Origin: Campylobacter sp.
GTDB lineage: Bacteria > Campylobacterota > Campylobacteria > Campylobacterales > Campylobacteraceae
Direction: 5' to 3'
Length of the DNA: 64,000 nt
Assembly: GCF_019423325.1 (NCBI RefSeq)
Contig: NZ_JAHZBQ010000002.1
Coordinates: 248,001-312,000 of the forward strand
The notes below the pieces were generated by a model that was not told the DNA's origin, ran no database searches, and worked only from the letters and a program-made list of their open reading frames with translations. Position numbers and translations under genes: made by a program. Positions 8,027-15,828 of this stretch are shown piece by piece. The number at the start of each line of letters is the position of its first letter. Position 1 is the stretch's first letter.

Positions 8027-9142
8027 TTAATCCTCGCCGTAAATTCGCTTTAAATTCCCCAGCGTCGCGCTTGCGTTTAGCAGTAGTGCGTCGGCGATCG
8101 CCAGCCGAGCCATTGCGGTGGCTACTACGCTGCCGCGCACGGCGATACACGGATCGTGCCGCCCGCGCAGCTCGCAGACCGCGTCTGCGCCGCGCACGTC
8201 CACGCTGTGCTGCGCCATAAAAATGCTCGGAGTGGGCTTAAAGTGCGTCGTTATCTCGATCGGCGCGCCGCTGCTTATGCCGCCTAAGATCCCGCCTGCA
8301 TTGTTGCTTGCGAAATTTGCGCCGATCTTGCCGCCGTTGGTATGGATCGCATTCTTGCTAGCGTGCATGAAATCGTTATTCTTGCTGCCTTTTAGCGTGC
8401 TTGCCCTCACTCCGGCGCCGATCTGCACGGCCTTTACGCCGTTTATGCCCATCAGCGCGCCCGCAAGCGCCGCATCTAGCTTGCCGTACAGCGGCTCGCC
8501 GAGTCCCGCAGGCACGCCCGTGACGCGCGTTAGCACGCAGCCGCCGATACTATCGCCAACATTTTTGACGCTTAAAATAAGCTCCTTCTGCGCGCCCTCC
8601 ACAGCGGGATCAAGCGCGAAAATTTCACTGTTTTGCACAAAGTCGAAGTCCAAATTTTCCGCGTAAATTTCGCCCACGCCGCAGATTCCGCTCTTTACGG
8701 AAATTTTAAAGTGATTTAGCATGATTTGCGCAAACGCTCCCGCAGCCACGCGTACGGCGGTTTCGCGCGCGCTTGCCCGTCCGCCGCCTCGGTAATCGCG
8801 CAATCCGTATTTGGCAAAATATGAAAAATCGGCGTGTGCGGGGCGGAAAATATCCTTGAGATTTTCGTAGTCCTTTGAGTGCTGGTTTGCGTTGCGAATG
8901 ATAAATCCGATCGGCGCGCCGGTGCTACGACCGTCAAAAATTCCGCTTAAAATTTCGATCTCGTCGGCTTCTTTGCGCGGCGTAGCGTATTTGCCGCCCG
9001 GTTTGCGGCGGTCAAGCTCGCTTTGGATATTTGAAGGCTCGATCGCTACGCCAGCCGGAAAGCCGTCCAAAACGCCGCCGATCGCCGCGCCGTGGCTCTC
9101 GCCGAAGGTGCTAAGGCGCAATCTCTCGCCGAAAGTATTCAT
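8027..9142 (-). CDS. aroC: chorismate synthase
   Basis: This flavin-dependent enzyme converts 5-enolpyruvylshikimate-3-phosphate to chorismate, the last step of the shikimate pathway. The N-terminus (STFGESHGAAIG) carries the first chorismate-synthase signature. The GGRASARETAVRVAAG stretch and the C-terminal HDPCIAVRG / VVATAMARLAIADALL region carry the others. At 371 residues it is normal family length. Its ATG overlaps the rnc stop by four bases, so it is translationally coupled in the TPR-rnhA-rnc-aroC order I recall from C. jejuni. Confidence 0.95.
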   Translation of the reverse strand: MNTFGERLRLSTFGESHGAAIGGVLDGFPAGVAIEPSNIQSELDRRKPGGKYATPRKEADEIEILSGIFDGRSTGAPIGFIIRNANQHSKDYENLKDIFRPAHADFSYFAKYGLRDYRGGGRASARETAVRVAAGAFAQIMLNHFKISVKSGICGVGEIYAENLDFDFVQNSEIFALDPAVEGAQKELILSVKNVGDSIGGCVLTRVTGVPAGLGEPLYGKLDAALAGALMGINGVKAVQIGAGVRASTLKGSKNNDFMHASKNAIHTNGGKIGANFASNNAGGILGGISSGAPIEITTHFKPTPSIFMAQHSVDVRGADAVCELRGRHDPCIAVRGSVVATAMARLAIADALLLNASATLGNLKRIYGED

Positions 9143-10023
9143 AGCGCGCCTCCTTGGTCGCCGCCGCTTTGTTTGTCCATATCGCGCCCGTTTTTTTTGC
9201 CGACTCGATTATTATGCTCGCTCTTTGTGCTGCCCCGCGCCCGTCCGCTGCTTTGTGAGCTTTTTTTGCCGTTCTGAGCACGGTTTGCGCCGTTTTGTGC
9301 GTCGCTAGCGCATGCTGCTTGCTTGCCACTTGTTGCGCTAGTGCCATGCGAGGCGCCGTTTTGTAAAAGCTCGAGCGCGATTTGCGCGCATTTTTGCTCG
9401 GCCTCCTTTTTGCTCGCTCCCACGGCGGATGAGAGCCGCCTGCCGCCAACAAGCGCCGCCATTTCGAAGCTTTTTTTGTGATCGGGGCCGCTTGAGCCTA
9501 AAAGGACGTATTCGGGCGTGACGCCGAATTTTGCCTGCGTGAGCTCTTGCAGCGCGGTTTTGTAGTCTTTAACTAGCTCGTTAAAGCTTATGCGCGGATA
9601 GAGGATTTCTAAAATTGCAGTCGCGATGCGGGCGGTGTTTTGCAGCCCGCTCTCAAGATAGACGGCGCCTATTATCGCCTCAAACGCGTCCGAAAGCAGC
9701 GATGGCTTCTCGCGCCCGCCGTTGCGCTCCTCGGATAGCGACATATTCAGGTTCTCGCCGATGCCCAAAAATTTTGCAAATTTAGAGAAGCTGCTTTCGT
9801 TCACGAGTGCGGCGCGCAGCTTGCTCAGATCGCCCTCGTCGCTGCTAAATTTTTTGAAAAGATACTCGCCCACGATCAGATCCATCACCGCATCGCCTAA
9901 AAATTCCAGCCTCTCGTTGTTGTGTCCGTTTTTGGCGCTTTTGTGTGTAAGAGCGATCTTGAGGTGAGTTAAATTTTTAAATTTATAGCCCAGTTTTTCT
10001 TGTAATTTTTCTAAATTTTGCAT
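9139..10023 (-). CDS. rnc: ribonuclease III with a C-terminal extension
   Basis: This double-strand-specific endoribonuclease processes rRNA precursors and structured RNAs. The catalytic signature NERLEFLGDAVMDL lies near residue 37 and the second acidic cluster SDAFEAIIGAVYLE near residue 115. A dsRNA-binding domain follows (YKTALQELTQ through GASKKEAEQKCAQIALELL, about 155-225). After it come some 70 residues of Ser/Gly/Asn/Lys-rich, probably disordered sequence that a typical 225-residue RNase III lacks. A TATAAT at 10035-10040 sits so close to the ATG that a transcript from it would have a leader of only a few bases. Transcription from the upstream rnhA promoter is also likely. Confidence 0.93.
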   Translation of the reverse strand: MQNLEKLQEKLGYKFKNLTHLKIALTHKSAKNGHNNERLEFLGDAVMDLIVGEYLFKKFSSDEGDLSKLRAALVNESSFSKFAKFLGIGENLNMSLSEERNGGREKPSLLSDAFEAIIGAVYLESGLQNTARIATAILEILYPRISFNELVKDYKTALQELTQAKFGVTPEYVLLGSSGPDHKKSFEMAALVGGRRLSSAVGASKKEAEQKCAQIALELLQNGASHGTSATSGKQAACASDAQNGANRAQNGKKSSQSSGRARGSTKSEHNNRVGKKNGRDMDKQSGGDQGGAL

Positions 10024-10034
10024 TATTGCCCTTT

Positions 10035-10040
10035 ATTATA
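10035..10040 (-). promoter_or_regulatory. -10 box TATAAT upstream of rnc
   Basis: The complement reads TATAAT eleven bases before the rnc ATG. A transcript starting about six bases downstream would have almost no leader and would begin within the AAGGG Shine-Dalgarno-like string. Confidence 0.45.
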
Positions 10041-10304
10041 AAATTCTACGAAATCCGCGGCAGCTCGCACGCAAACGGCATCTGGCGCGAACAAACCTGC
10101 GCAAGCGAAACGAATGCGAGCGGGATCTGCGCTAACTTTGCGCTAACGCGGTGAATGAAGCGCGCCAGCTGCGATCTGCGGCGAATAAAATTTAAACGTG
10201 CCCGCCAATTCTAACGCAAACCGCGCCGAAGCGGTTCTGTGTGCAAAGCAAACGCGGGTAAATCTATGCTAAATCCGCGTAACCGCAAGCTTTGCCGTAG
10301 AATT

Positions 10305-10727
10305 TCAGCCCTTTATCGCTTCTGCAGCCGCGCGAGCCATAGCGTCGCACTCCTCGTTTTGCGGATGACCCGCATGCCCCTTGACCCACGAGGCCTTGAT
10401 CTCGTGAGGCGCCGCCGCAGCAAGGTATCTGCGCCACAGATCCGCGTTTTTCTTGCCCTTAAAATCGGTAACGACCCACTTTGCGAGCCAGGAATTTATC
10501 GCCTTAACGACATATTCGCTGTCAGTAAAAAGCTCGACGCGGCAGGGCTGTTTAAGCGCGCTAAGCCCCATTATAGCGGCTGTTAGCTCCATTTGATTAT
10601 TCGTCGTCATCGCTTCTGCGCCGCTTGCCTTTTTTATCGCGTCGCCATATTGCAGTATGTAAGCCCAGCCGCCTGCTCCGGGGTTTCCGAGACAGCTGCC
10701 GTCGCTAAAAAGTTTGACCGATTTCAC
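10305..10727 (-). CDS. rnhA: ribonuclease HI
   Basis: This enzyme cleaves the RNA strand of RNA-DNA hybrids. The 140-residue length and the catalytic acidic residues of the fold are visible: the first Asp in LFSDGSCLGNPGAGGWA, Glu in NNQMELTAAIMGL, Asp in ELFTDSEYVV, and the C-terminal Asp in NEECDAMARAAA after the WVKGHAGHPQNE loop. The start lies inside the 3' end of the TPR gene (23-base overlap), implying coupled expression. Between its stop and rnc is a 280-bp gap with no gene but with the rnc promoter. Confidence 0.95.
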   Translation of the reverse strand: MKSVKLFSDGSCLGNPGAGGWAYILQYGDAIKKASGAEAMTTNNQMELTAAIMGLSALKQPCRVELFTDSEYVVKAINSWLAKWVVTDFKGKKNADLWRRYLAAAAPHEIKASWVKGHAGHPQNEECDAMARAAAEAIKG

Positions 10728-11730
10728 CGGTTTTCTCCGAAATTTGCGCTCTGATCTCCATGCTGCCTAGCTCGTAGCAGACCGGACAGCGGTGCGAGAA
10801 GAGCCCCACCGAGCTTTTGCACTTCGCGCAGGTGTAGCTAAAGCTAAGCCCCACGTCCTCAAAGCCCGCGTCCTTCATAGCCATAAGCGCATTGATCTCA
10901 AAAATTTTACTCGCGCTCTGCGGCTTTTGATCGCTTTTTCCGAGCGCGTAAAAAAGCGCGTTGTACTCTGCATCCTGCGTATTTACCGCCGCAGGGAAAT
11001 CATAGATCAGATCAATCGCCTGCTCGATCGGCGGGAAGCGGTCAAAGCCCTCCATAGGCTCTTTGTTTTTGATAAAAAGCTCCATGCAGAACCGCCCCGC
11101 GCCTTTGAAGTTTAGCTTTGAAATTTTAGCGATCTTCTTGTTAAACGGCGTATTGGCGTCGTTTGCGATGATCTGAGCGCGCTCGAACTGGCTTTGAGCA
11201 TATACTTCGGCGTCCTGCTCGCGCAACGCGTCAAGCACCTCAAGCGCCTCATTAAAGCGCTTGAGCCGCTCGTAAATCACCGTAAGATGTGTAAGAGCCT
11301 CTTTGTTTCTCGGGCGCAGCTTCAGTGCCTGTAAAAACACCTCTTCGGCGCGCCCTAAAAAGCCCGCTTTGAAATATACGATACCGAGATTGGTAAGGAT
11401 AAATTCCCTCTGCACGCCGCCGCTAGCCTTACTTAGCGCGATTAGATAAATTTCTATCGCGCGTTCGAAGTCGCCGCTTTTGACGAAAGAGCTAGCTAAA
11501 ATTCCAAGCGTAGGGATGTCTATCTGCGGGCTTGCTAAAAGCTGCCTGTGCTCGGTGCTAAGCGCGTCTAGGGTGTCAAATTTTTTGATGAAATTCTCTA
11601 AGCTCTGCCTCTCGTTTTTTTTAGAAAAAACTCCCCAAATGTAGCTTAGAATCGACACTAGCAAGATTATGCTTATCAGCATGATAAGCCCGAAAATCGG
11701 GTCGCGATCGTCTAAGAAAAAATTATCCAA
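10705..11730 (-). CDS. membrane-anchored TPR protein with C-terminal zinc ribbon (LapB/YciM-like architecture)
   Basis: The protein is about 341 residues. One N-terminal membrane helix (FGLIMLISIILLVSILSYIWG) is followed by several TPR units, the clearest being YLIALSKASGGVQREFILTN and EEVFLQALKLRPRNKEALTH. A C-terminal CAKC...CPVC zinc-ribbon or rubredoxin-like tail ends the protein. This is the domain order of LapB, the enterobacterial regulator of LPS synthesis, although sequence alone does not prove equivalence. I place the start at the TTG at 11730, which has GAGG six bases upstream. The longer frame from 11760 would begin inside the -10 box of its own promoter. It heads the rnhA-rnc-aroC operon. 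Confidence 0.7.
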   Translation of the reverse strand: MDNFFLDDRDPIFGLIMLISIILLVSILSYIWGVFSKKNERQSLENFIKKFDTLDALSTEHRQLLASPQIDIPTLGILASSFVKSGDFERAIEIYLIALSKASGGVQREFILTNLGIVYFKAGFLGRAEEVFLQALKLRPRNKEALTHLTVIYERLKRFNEALEVLDALREQDAEVYAQSQFERAQIIANDANTPFNKKIAKISKLNFKGAGRFCMELFIKNKEPMEGFDRFPPIEQAIDLIYDFPAAVNTQDAEYNALFYALGKSDQKPQSASKIFEINALMAMKDAGFEDVGLSFSYTCAKCKSSVGLFSHRCPVCYELGSMEIRAQISEKTGEIGQTF

Positions 11731-11759
11731 ATCAAACCTCGTCGCAAAAATAAAGGGCA

Positions 11760-11765
11760 ATTATA
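11760..11765 (-). promoter_or_regulatory. -10 box TATAAT for the TPR-rnhA-rnc-aroC operon
   Basis: The complement reads GCTATAAT. The predicted start of transcription near 11754 leaves a leader of about 24 bases with GAGG before the TTG at 11730. It lies 12 bp from the oppositely oriented dnaG -10 box. Confidence 0.6.
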
Positions 11766-11777
11766 GCAAAGTGCGGG

Positions 11778-11783
11778 TATAAT
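11778..11783 (+). promoter_or_regulatory. -10 box TATAAT for dnaG, predicting a leaderless transcript
   Basis: GGGTATAAT ends seven bases before the dnaG ATG, so a transcript begun at the usual distance would start at or next to the A of the ATG. No Shine-Dalgarno string is visible. Confidence 0.55.
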
Positions 11784-11790
11784 TTCGCTT

Positions 11791-13947
11791 ATGATTAAAA
11801 ACGAAAGCATAGAAAATCTGCTGGCCACCGTAGATATCGTAGACGTCGTAGAAAAATATGTCCCGCTTAAGCGCAGCGGCGCAAATTTCGTAGGCGTCTG
11901 CCCCTTCCACGACGATTCGCACCCGAGCATGAGCGTGAGTTCAAAGCTTGGAATTTTTCACTGCTTTTCGTGCAAAGCAGGCGGCAACGCGATTAAATTT
12001 ATCCAAGATTACGAAAAGATAAGCTTTCCAGAAGCGGTAGAAAAGCTTGCGGGGATGTATAATTTCGCGCTGCAATACACCGGCGCTAAAGTCCAGGAGC
12101 ACAGCGAAGAGAAGAAGGTACTCGGGATTTTAAACGCCTATTATCAAAGCTGCCTTTATCAAAACCCCGCCGCCGTAAAATACCTACACGATCGCGGACT
12201 GAGCGATCAAAGCATTCGCAAATTCGGCCTTGGATACGCAGGAGCTAGCGCGCAGACGATCAGAGTTTTGCAAAACGAAGAAATTCCGCCGCAAGACGCG
12301 TTAAATGCGGGCGCAGTGAAGCAAAACGAGCGCGGGCTTTATGCTAGCTTCATCGAGCGGATTACCTTTCCGATCTACAATCACGCGAGCAAGCTTGTGG
12401 GCTTCGGCGGTCGTACGATAAGCGATAACCCCGCCAAATACGTCAATTCACCGCAGTGTGCGCTGTTTGATAAATCTAAAATTTTCTACGCATTCGACCT
12501 TGCGAAAAAAAGCGCGATCGCCAAAAAAACCCTCATCATCACCGAGGGCTACATGGACGTCATCATGCTGCATCAAGCGGGTATCGACAACGCCGTAGCG
12601 GTGCTCGGCACGGCGCTGACGCCCGCTCATCTGCCGCTTATAAAGCGCGCGGAGCTTAACGTCGTGCTTAGCTTCGACGGCGACGCTGCGGGCATCAATG
12701 CGGCGATAAAATCGGCACGGCTTTTGTGCCTGAACAAGATCGACTCAAGTGTCGCTATAATCGGCGGCGGCGCCGATCCTGCGGATATGATAGTCGCGGG
12801 CAAGGTGCGCGAGCTAGAGCAAATTTATGCTAGCGGCATGGAGAGCGGGGAGTTTCTGATCCGAAGAATCGCTAAAAAATACGACCTCGCCCGACCCGTG
12901 CAAAAAGAGGCGGCGCTAAATGAGATCAAAGAATTTACCGCAGCGCTCGGCCCCGTGCTCGCCGAGTCCTACCAGAGCCTGGTGGCGCAAATTTTAAACG
13001 TCTCGCCCGGCTCGTTTAATCTCGCCGACGGCGGTAAAAATTTCGGCGCGGGCTTTGAGGGGCGAAATTTTAACGAGAGCGGGAGCTTCGACTCTCGCGA
13101 TTTCGGCTCTTACGGAGGGCGCGGCGCAGACGGCAGTGGCGGTGCGAGCGCGAGCCTAAACGGCGGAAATTTTAATCGCTTGCAAAACAAGGCGCGTTAC
13201 GAAAGCTCCGCGCCGCCTGCGGCTTCGGCGAGGCTCGGGCGGACGCTACTGCGCCGCAAGGAGATCGCGGAGCTTCAGATCATAAAATCTATGCTGCTCG
13301 ATGGCGAGATGGCGGAGCTTGGGCTCGGCTGCTTGGAGCGGCGCGATTTTCGCATGCACGGCGATATTTTCGAGGCGTTTTTAGCTTTCGCTCGCAGCGG
13401 CGGGAATTTTAAAAATTTCATCGCGGGCGAGGGTTTGAATAACGATGTGAGCGAGAATGCGAGTGAAAATTCTATCGCGGATACTCGCGGTGGCGTTAGA
13501 GATAATACGGACGGCGGCGTGGATCAAAATTCCGTCCAGAGCGAGAACGTAAATTTAGCGGATGGCGTAAATTCCAACGTACAAAATTTCGGCGAGCAAA
13601 GCGGACGAAATTCCACGGGCGCCGTAAATTTAAAAGACTCCTCCGTGCAGCAGGGTGCAAACGGCGGCGAGAAGCAAGACGTAAACAACGTCGCGAAGCA
13701 AGGCGAGAGGGAAGCCGCAGCTCAAAATACTCAAAACGCCGAAAGCGAGGCCCTTGAAAATCTGCGTGCGCTTGCGATGGACGATGAAATTTTGCCGATC
13801 GGCGGCGCGGCGCTTTTTAACGATGCGTGCAAAATTTTACGCCGCAACGCCCTGCAAGATCTGATGCAAAAACTCAAAAACTCCGACGCACCCGACAAGA
13901 TCGAGCGGATCTTGGAGTATCAAAAAAAGATCAATCAGCTCAAGTAA
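11791..13947 (+). CDS. dnaG: DNA primase with two low-complexity inserts
   Basis: DnaG synthesises RNA primers at the replication fork. The N-terminal zinc-binding module is intact (Cys37, His40, Cys58, Cys61 in CPFH and HCFSC). The RNA polymerase core contains the TOPRIM Glu in ITEGYMDVIM (near 252) and the acidic pair in LSFDGDAAG (near 296-298). The protein has 718 residues where primases usually have about 580-610. The excess is a Gly/Phe/Asn-rich linker at about 409-480 before the helicase-binding domain and an Asn/Ser/Gln-rich insert at about 537-652 inside that domain. The PP-loop gene follows after nine bases. Confidence 0.95.
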   Translation: MIKNESIENLLATVDIVDVVEKYVPLKRSGANFVGVCPFHDDSHPSMSVSSKLGIFHCFSCKAGGNAIKFIQDYEKISFPEAVEKLAGMYNFALQYTGAKVQEHSEEKKVLGILNAYYQSCLYQNPAAVKYLHDRGLSDQSIRKFGLGYAGASAQTIRVLQNEEIPPQDALNAGAVKQNERGLYASFIERITFPIYNHASKLVGFGGRTISDNPAKYVNSPQCALFDKSKIFYAFDLAKKSAIAKKTLIITEGYMDVIMLHQAGIDNAVAVLGTALTPAHLPLIKRAELNVVLSFDGDAAGINAAIKSARLLCLNKIDSSVAIIGGGADPADMIVAGKVRELEQIYASGMESGEFLIRRIAKKYDLARPVQKEAALNEIKEFTAALGPVLAESYQSLVAQILNVSPGSFNLADGGKNFGAGFEGRNFNESGSFDSRDFGSYGGRGADGSGGASASLNGGNFNRLQNKARYESSAPPAASARLGRTLLRRKEIAELQIIKSMLLDGEMAELGLGCLERRDFRMHGDIFEAFLAFARSGGNFKNFIAGEGLNNDVSENASENSIADTRGGVRDNTDGGVDQNSVQSENVNLADGVNSNVQNFGEQSGRNSTGAVNLKDSSVQQGANGGEKQDVNNVAKQGEREAAAQNTQNAESEALENLRALAMDDEILPIGGAALFNDACKILRRNALQDLMQKLKNSDAPDKIERILEYQKKINQLK

Positions 13948-13956
13948 AGGAACGAA

Positions 13957-14940
13957 ATGAAGGCATTGGCGCTCTTTAGCGGCGGGCTTGACTCTATGCT
14001 CGCGGTCAAACTCATCGTCTCGCAAGGCATCGAGGTGCTCGCGCTGAATATGGATATCGGATTTAGCGGCAAGGACGACAAGAGCGAGATCATGCGCCGC
14101 AGAGCCGCAGCCGCGGGAGCGGATTTTAAAAGCGTCGATATCAGAAGCGAATATCTACGGCAGGTGCTTTTCGAGCCCAAATACGGCTACGGCAAGCACT
14201 TCAACCCCTGCATCGACTGCCACGGATATATGTTTAAGACCGCGCTTGCGATGCTGCAAAGCGAAGGGGCGAGCTTCATCATCACGGGCGAGGTGCTCGG
14301 ACAGCGCCCGATGAGCCAGCGCGCGCAGGCTCTAGCTCAGGTCGGCGGGCTTAGCGGCGATGAGGAGGGGCTGATCCTGCGTCCGCTGTGCGCGAAGCTG
14401 CTGCCGCTCACGACGCCCGAGATCAAGGGCTGGGTAGATAGGGGCGCGCTGCTTGACATCAGCGGACGCGGGCGGGCTAGACAGATGCAGCTAGCGGCGG
14501 AGTTTGGCTTTGAGGATTACGAAACGCCCGCAGGAGGCTGTCTGCTGACCGTGCAGAGCTTCAGCGAGCGGATCAAGGATGCGGTAAAATTTGAAAAGAT
14601 CGAAACGCCCGCGGACGCTGAAATTTTAAAATTCGGGCGCCATCTGCGCCTGCCTGAGGGCGCGAAGCTAATAATCGGGCGGGATGAGAGCGATAACAAA
14701 AAGCTTGCCGCCGTGCAAAATCCGAAATTTAGCGAGATAAAATTTAAAGACGACGTCGTGGGCGCGCTAAGCCTGCTAAGCAGGGGCGCGAGCGAGGCGG
14801 ATAGGGCGCTTGCGGCGAGGCTAGCGCTAACATACGCCAAAACGGACGCCGCGCGCCGCTACGCCCTGCTCATAGAGGGCAGCGAGCTGAGCGCAAGCCC
14901 ATTTGAGAGCAAGGATGCCGCGCGCAAGTATTTTGTGTAA
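13957..14940 (+). CDS. PP-loop ATPase, MnmA/ThiI-like (tRNA thiolation-type) protein
   Basis: The N-terminus has the ATP-pyrophosphatase loop FSGGLDSMLAV. Downstream are conserved cysteines in a PCIDCH motif (near residue 87) and an ETPAGGCLLT motif (near residue 189). This is the layout of adenylating sulfurtransferases, in which cysteines carry persulfide sulfur to tRNA. It is not MnmA itself in length or motifs, and databases often label relatives as argininosuccinate-synthase-domain proteins. The exact tRNA position modified cannot be told. AAAGGA precedes the ATG and dnaG ends nine bases upstream, so the two are probably co-transcribed. Confidence 0.65.
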   Translation: MKALALFSGGLDSMLAVKLIVSQGIEVLALNMDIGFSGKDDKSEIMRRRAAAAGADFKSVDIRSEYLRQVLFEPKYGYGKHFNPCIDCHGYMFKTALAMLQSEGASFIITGEVLGQRPMSQRAQALAQVGGLSGDEEGLILRPLCAKLLPLTTPEIKGWVDRGALLDISGRGRARQMQLAAEFGFEDYETPAGGCLLTVQSFSERIKDAVKFEKIETPADAEILKFGRHLRLPEGAKLIIGRDESDNKKLAAVQNPKFSEIKFKDDVVGALSLLSRGASEADRALAARLALTYAKTDAARRYALLIEGSELSASPFESKDAARKYFV

Positions 14941-15182
14941 AATCTAAACCGCCATCCAGGTTGTATTTGATAGAGATAAAAACGATACATAGGCGCAAGA
15001 AGCTGCGATAGCAGATACAAGAGTAAAATTTAAAACGGCGGCGTCTGAAAAACGAGCCGAAAAAGCGGGCGCCGCGAACTAAATTCGGCTATCGCAAGAG
15101 CCAAATAGGCATAAATTTAAAAGTGCAAGCCGTTAAATTTAAAAGCAAAAACGAGTAAATTTTATAAATTTAAGGAGCGTTT

Positions 15183-15737
15183 ATGGAGTATTTCAAGCCA
15201 TTTTTCGTAAAGATCGCAGGCCGCGCCAGAGAGAGTGACCATACGAGCGCGCATGATCAGATCATCGCGCCGCTACTGCAAAACGCGCTCGCCGCCTATG
15301 TCTATAACGGGCGCAAAGATAGCATCGCGGGAGCCTTCGGTAGCGTGGAGCACCCGCTAAACTTGAGCGAGTTTAGTTTTCTCGTGCGCGAGCGGGGCAA
15401 ATTTCGCCTCGATCTCTCGCGCGAATGCGTAAACGGCGCCGAGATCTTTTGGAACGCCTGCAGTTTTAGGCGCGGCTCGGTTATTATTTTGCTCGAAGGA
15501 GAGTTTGATTTGGCGCCTATTTTGCGTCGCTGCGCCGAGATAAGCATAGACGAGACGCCAAATATGGGCAACAGCCCCGCAGCGGCCAAGCTTGCCAAGT
15601 GCGCGATGAGCGAGGGGCGGATCGCCGTGCTTTTTAGCGCATCAAACGGAATAGAGTGGATGGATTTCTATGCGCCAGATGCGGTGCAGGATAAAATTTT
15701 AAAACTTGTGGATGAGATCAACGGGGATGAAATTTAA
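15183..15737 (+). CDS. conserved-looking cytosolic protein of unknown function
   Basis: The protein has 184 residues from an ATG preceded by AAGGAGCG. There is no signal peptide or membrane segment; composition is that of a soluble alpha/beta protein with several Cys (residues around 81, 91, 118, 142). Codon use matches the housekeeping neighbours, which argues for a real gene. I do not recognise a family, and the 240-bp spacer upstream contains only AT-rich filler. Confidence 0.55.
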   Translation: MEYFKPFFVKIAGRARESDHTSAHDQIIAPLLQNALAAYVYNGRKDSIAGAFGSVEHPLNLSEFSFLVRERGKFRLDLSRECVNGAEIFWNACSFRRGSVIILLEGEFDLAPILRRCAEISIDETPNMGNSPAAAKLAKCAMSEGRIAVLFSASNGIEWMDFYAPDAVQDKILKLVDEINGDEI

Positions 15738-15828
15738 AAGCCGAGCTCTGCATTAAATTTTACGCCGGATAGGATTATGTGTCCCTGTGTGTGCAGACAA
15801 AAACAGAAGTCGCGAAAATGGGTCTCGC

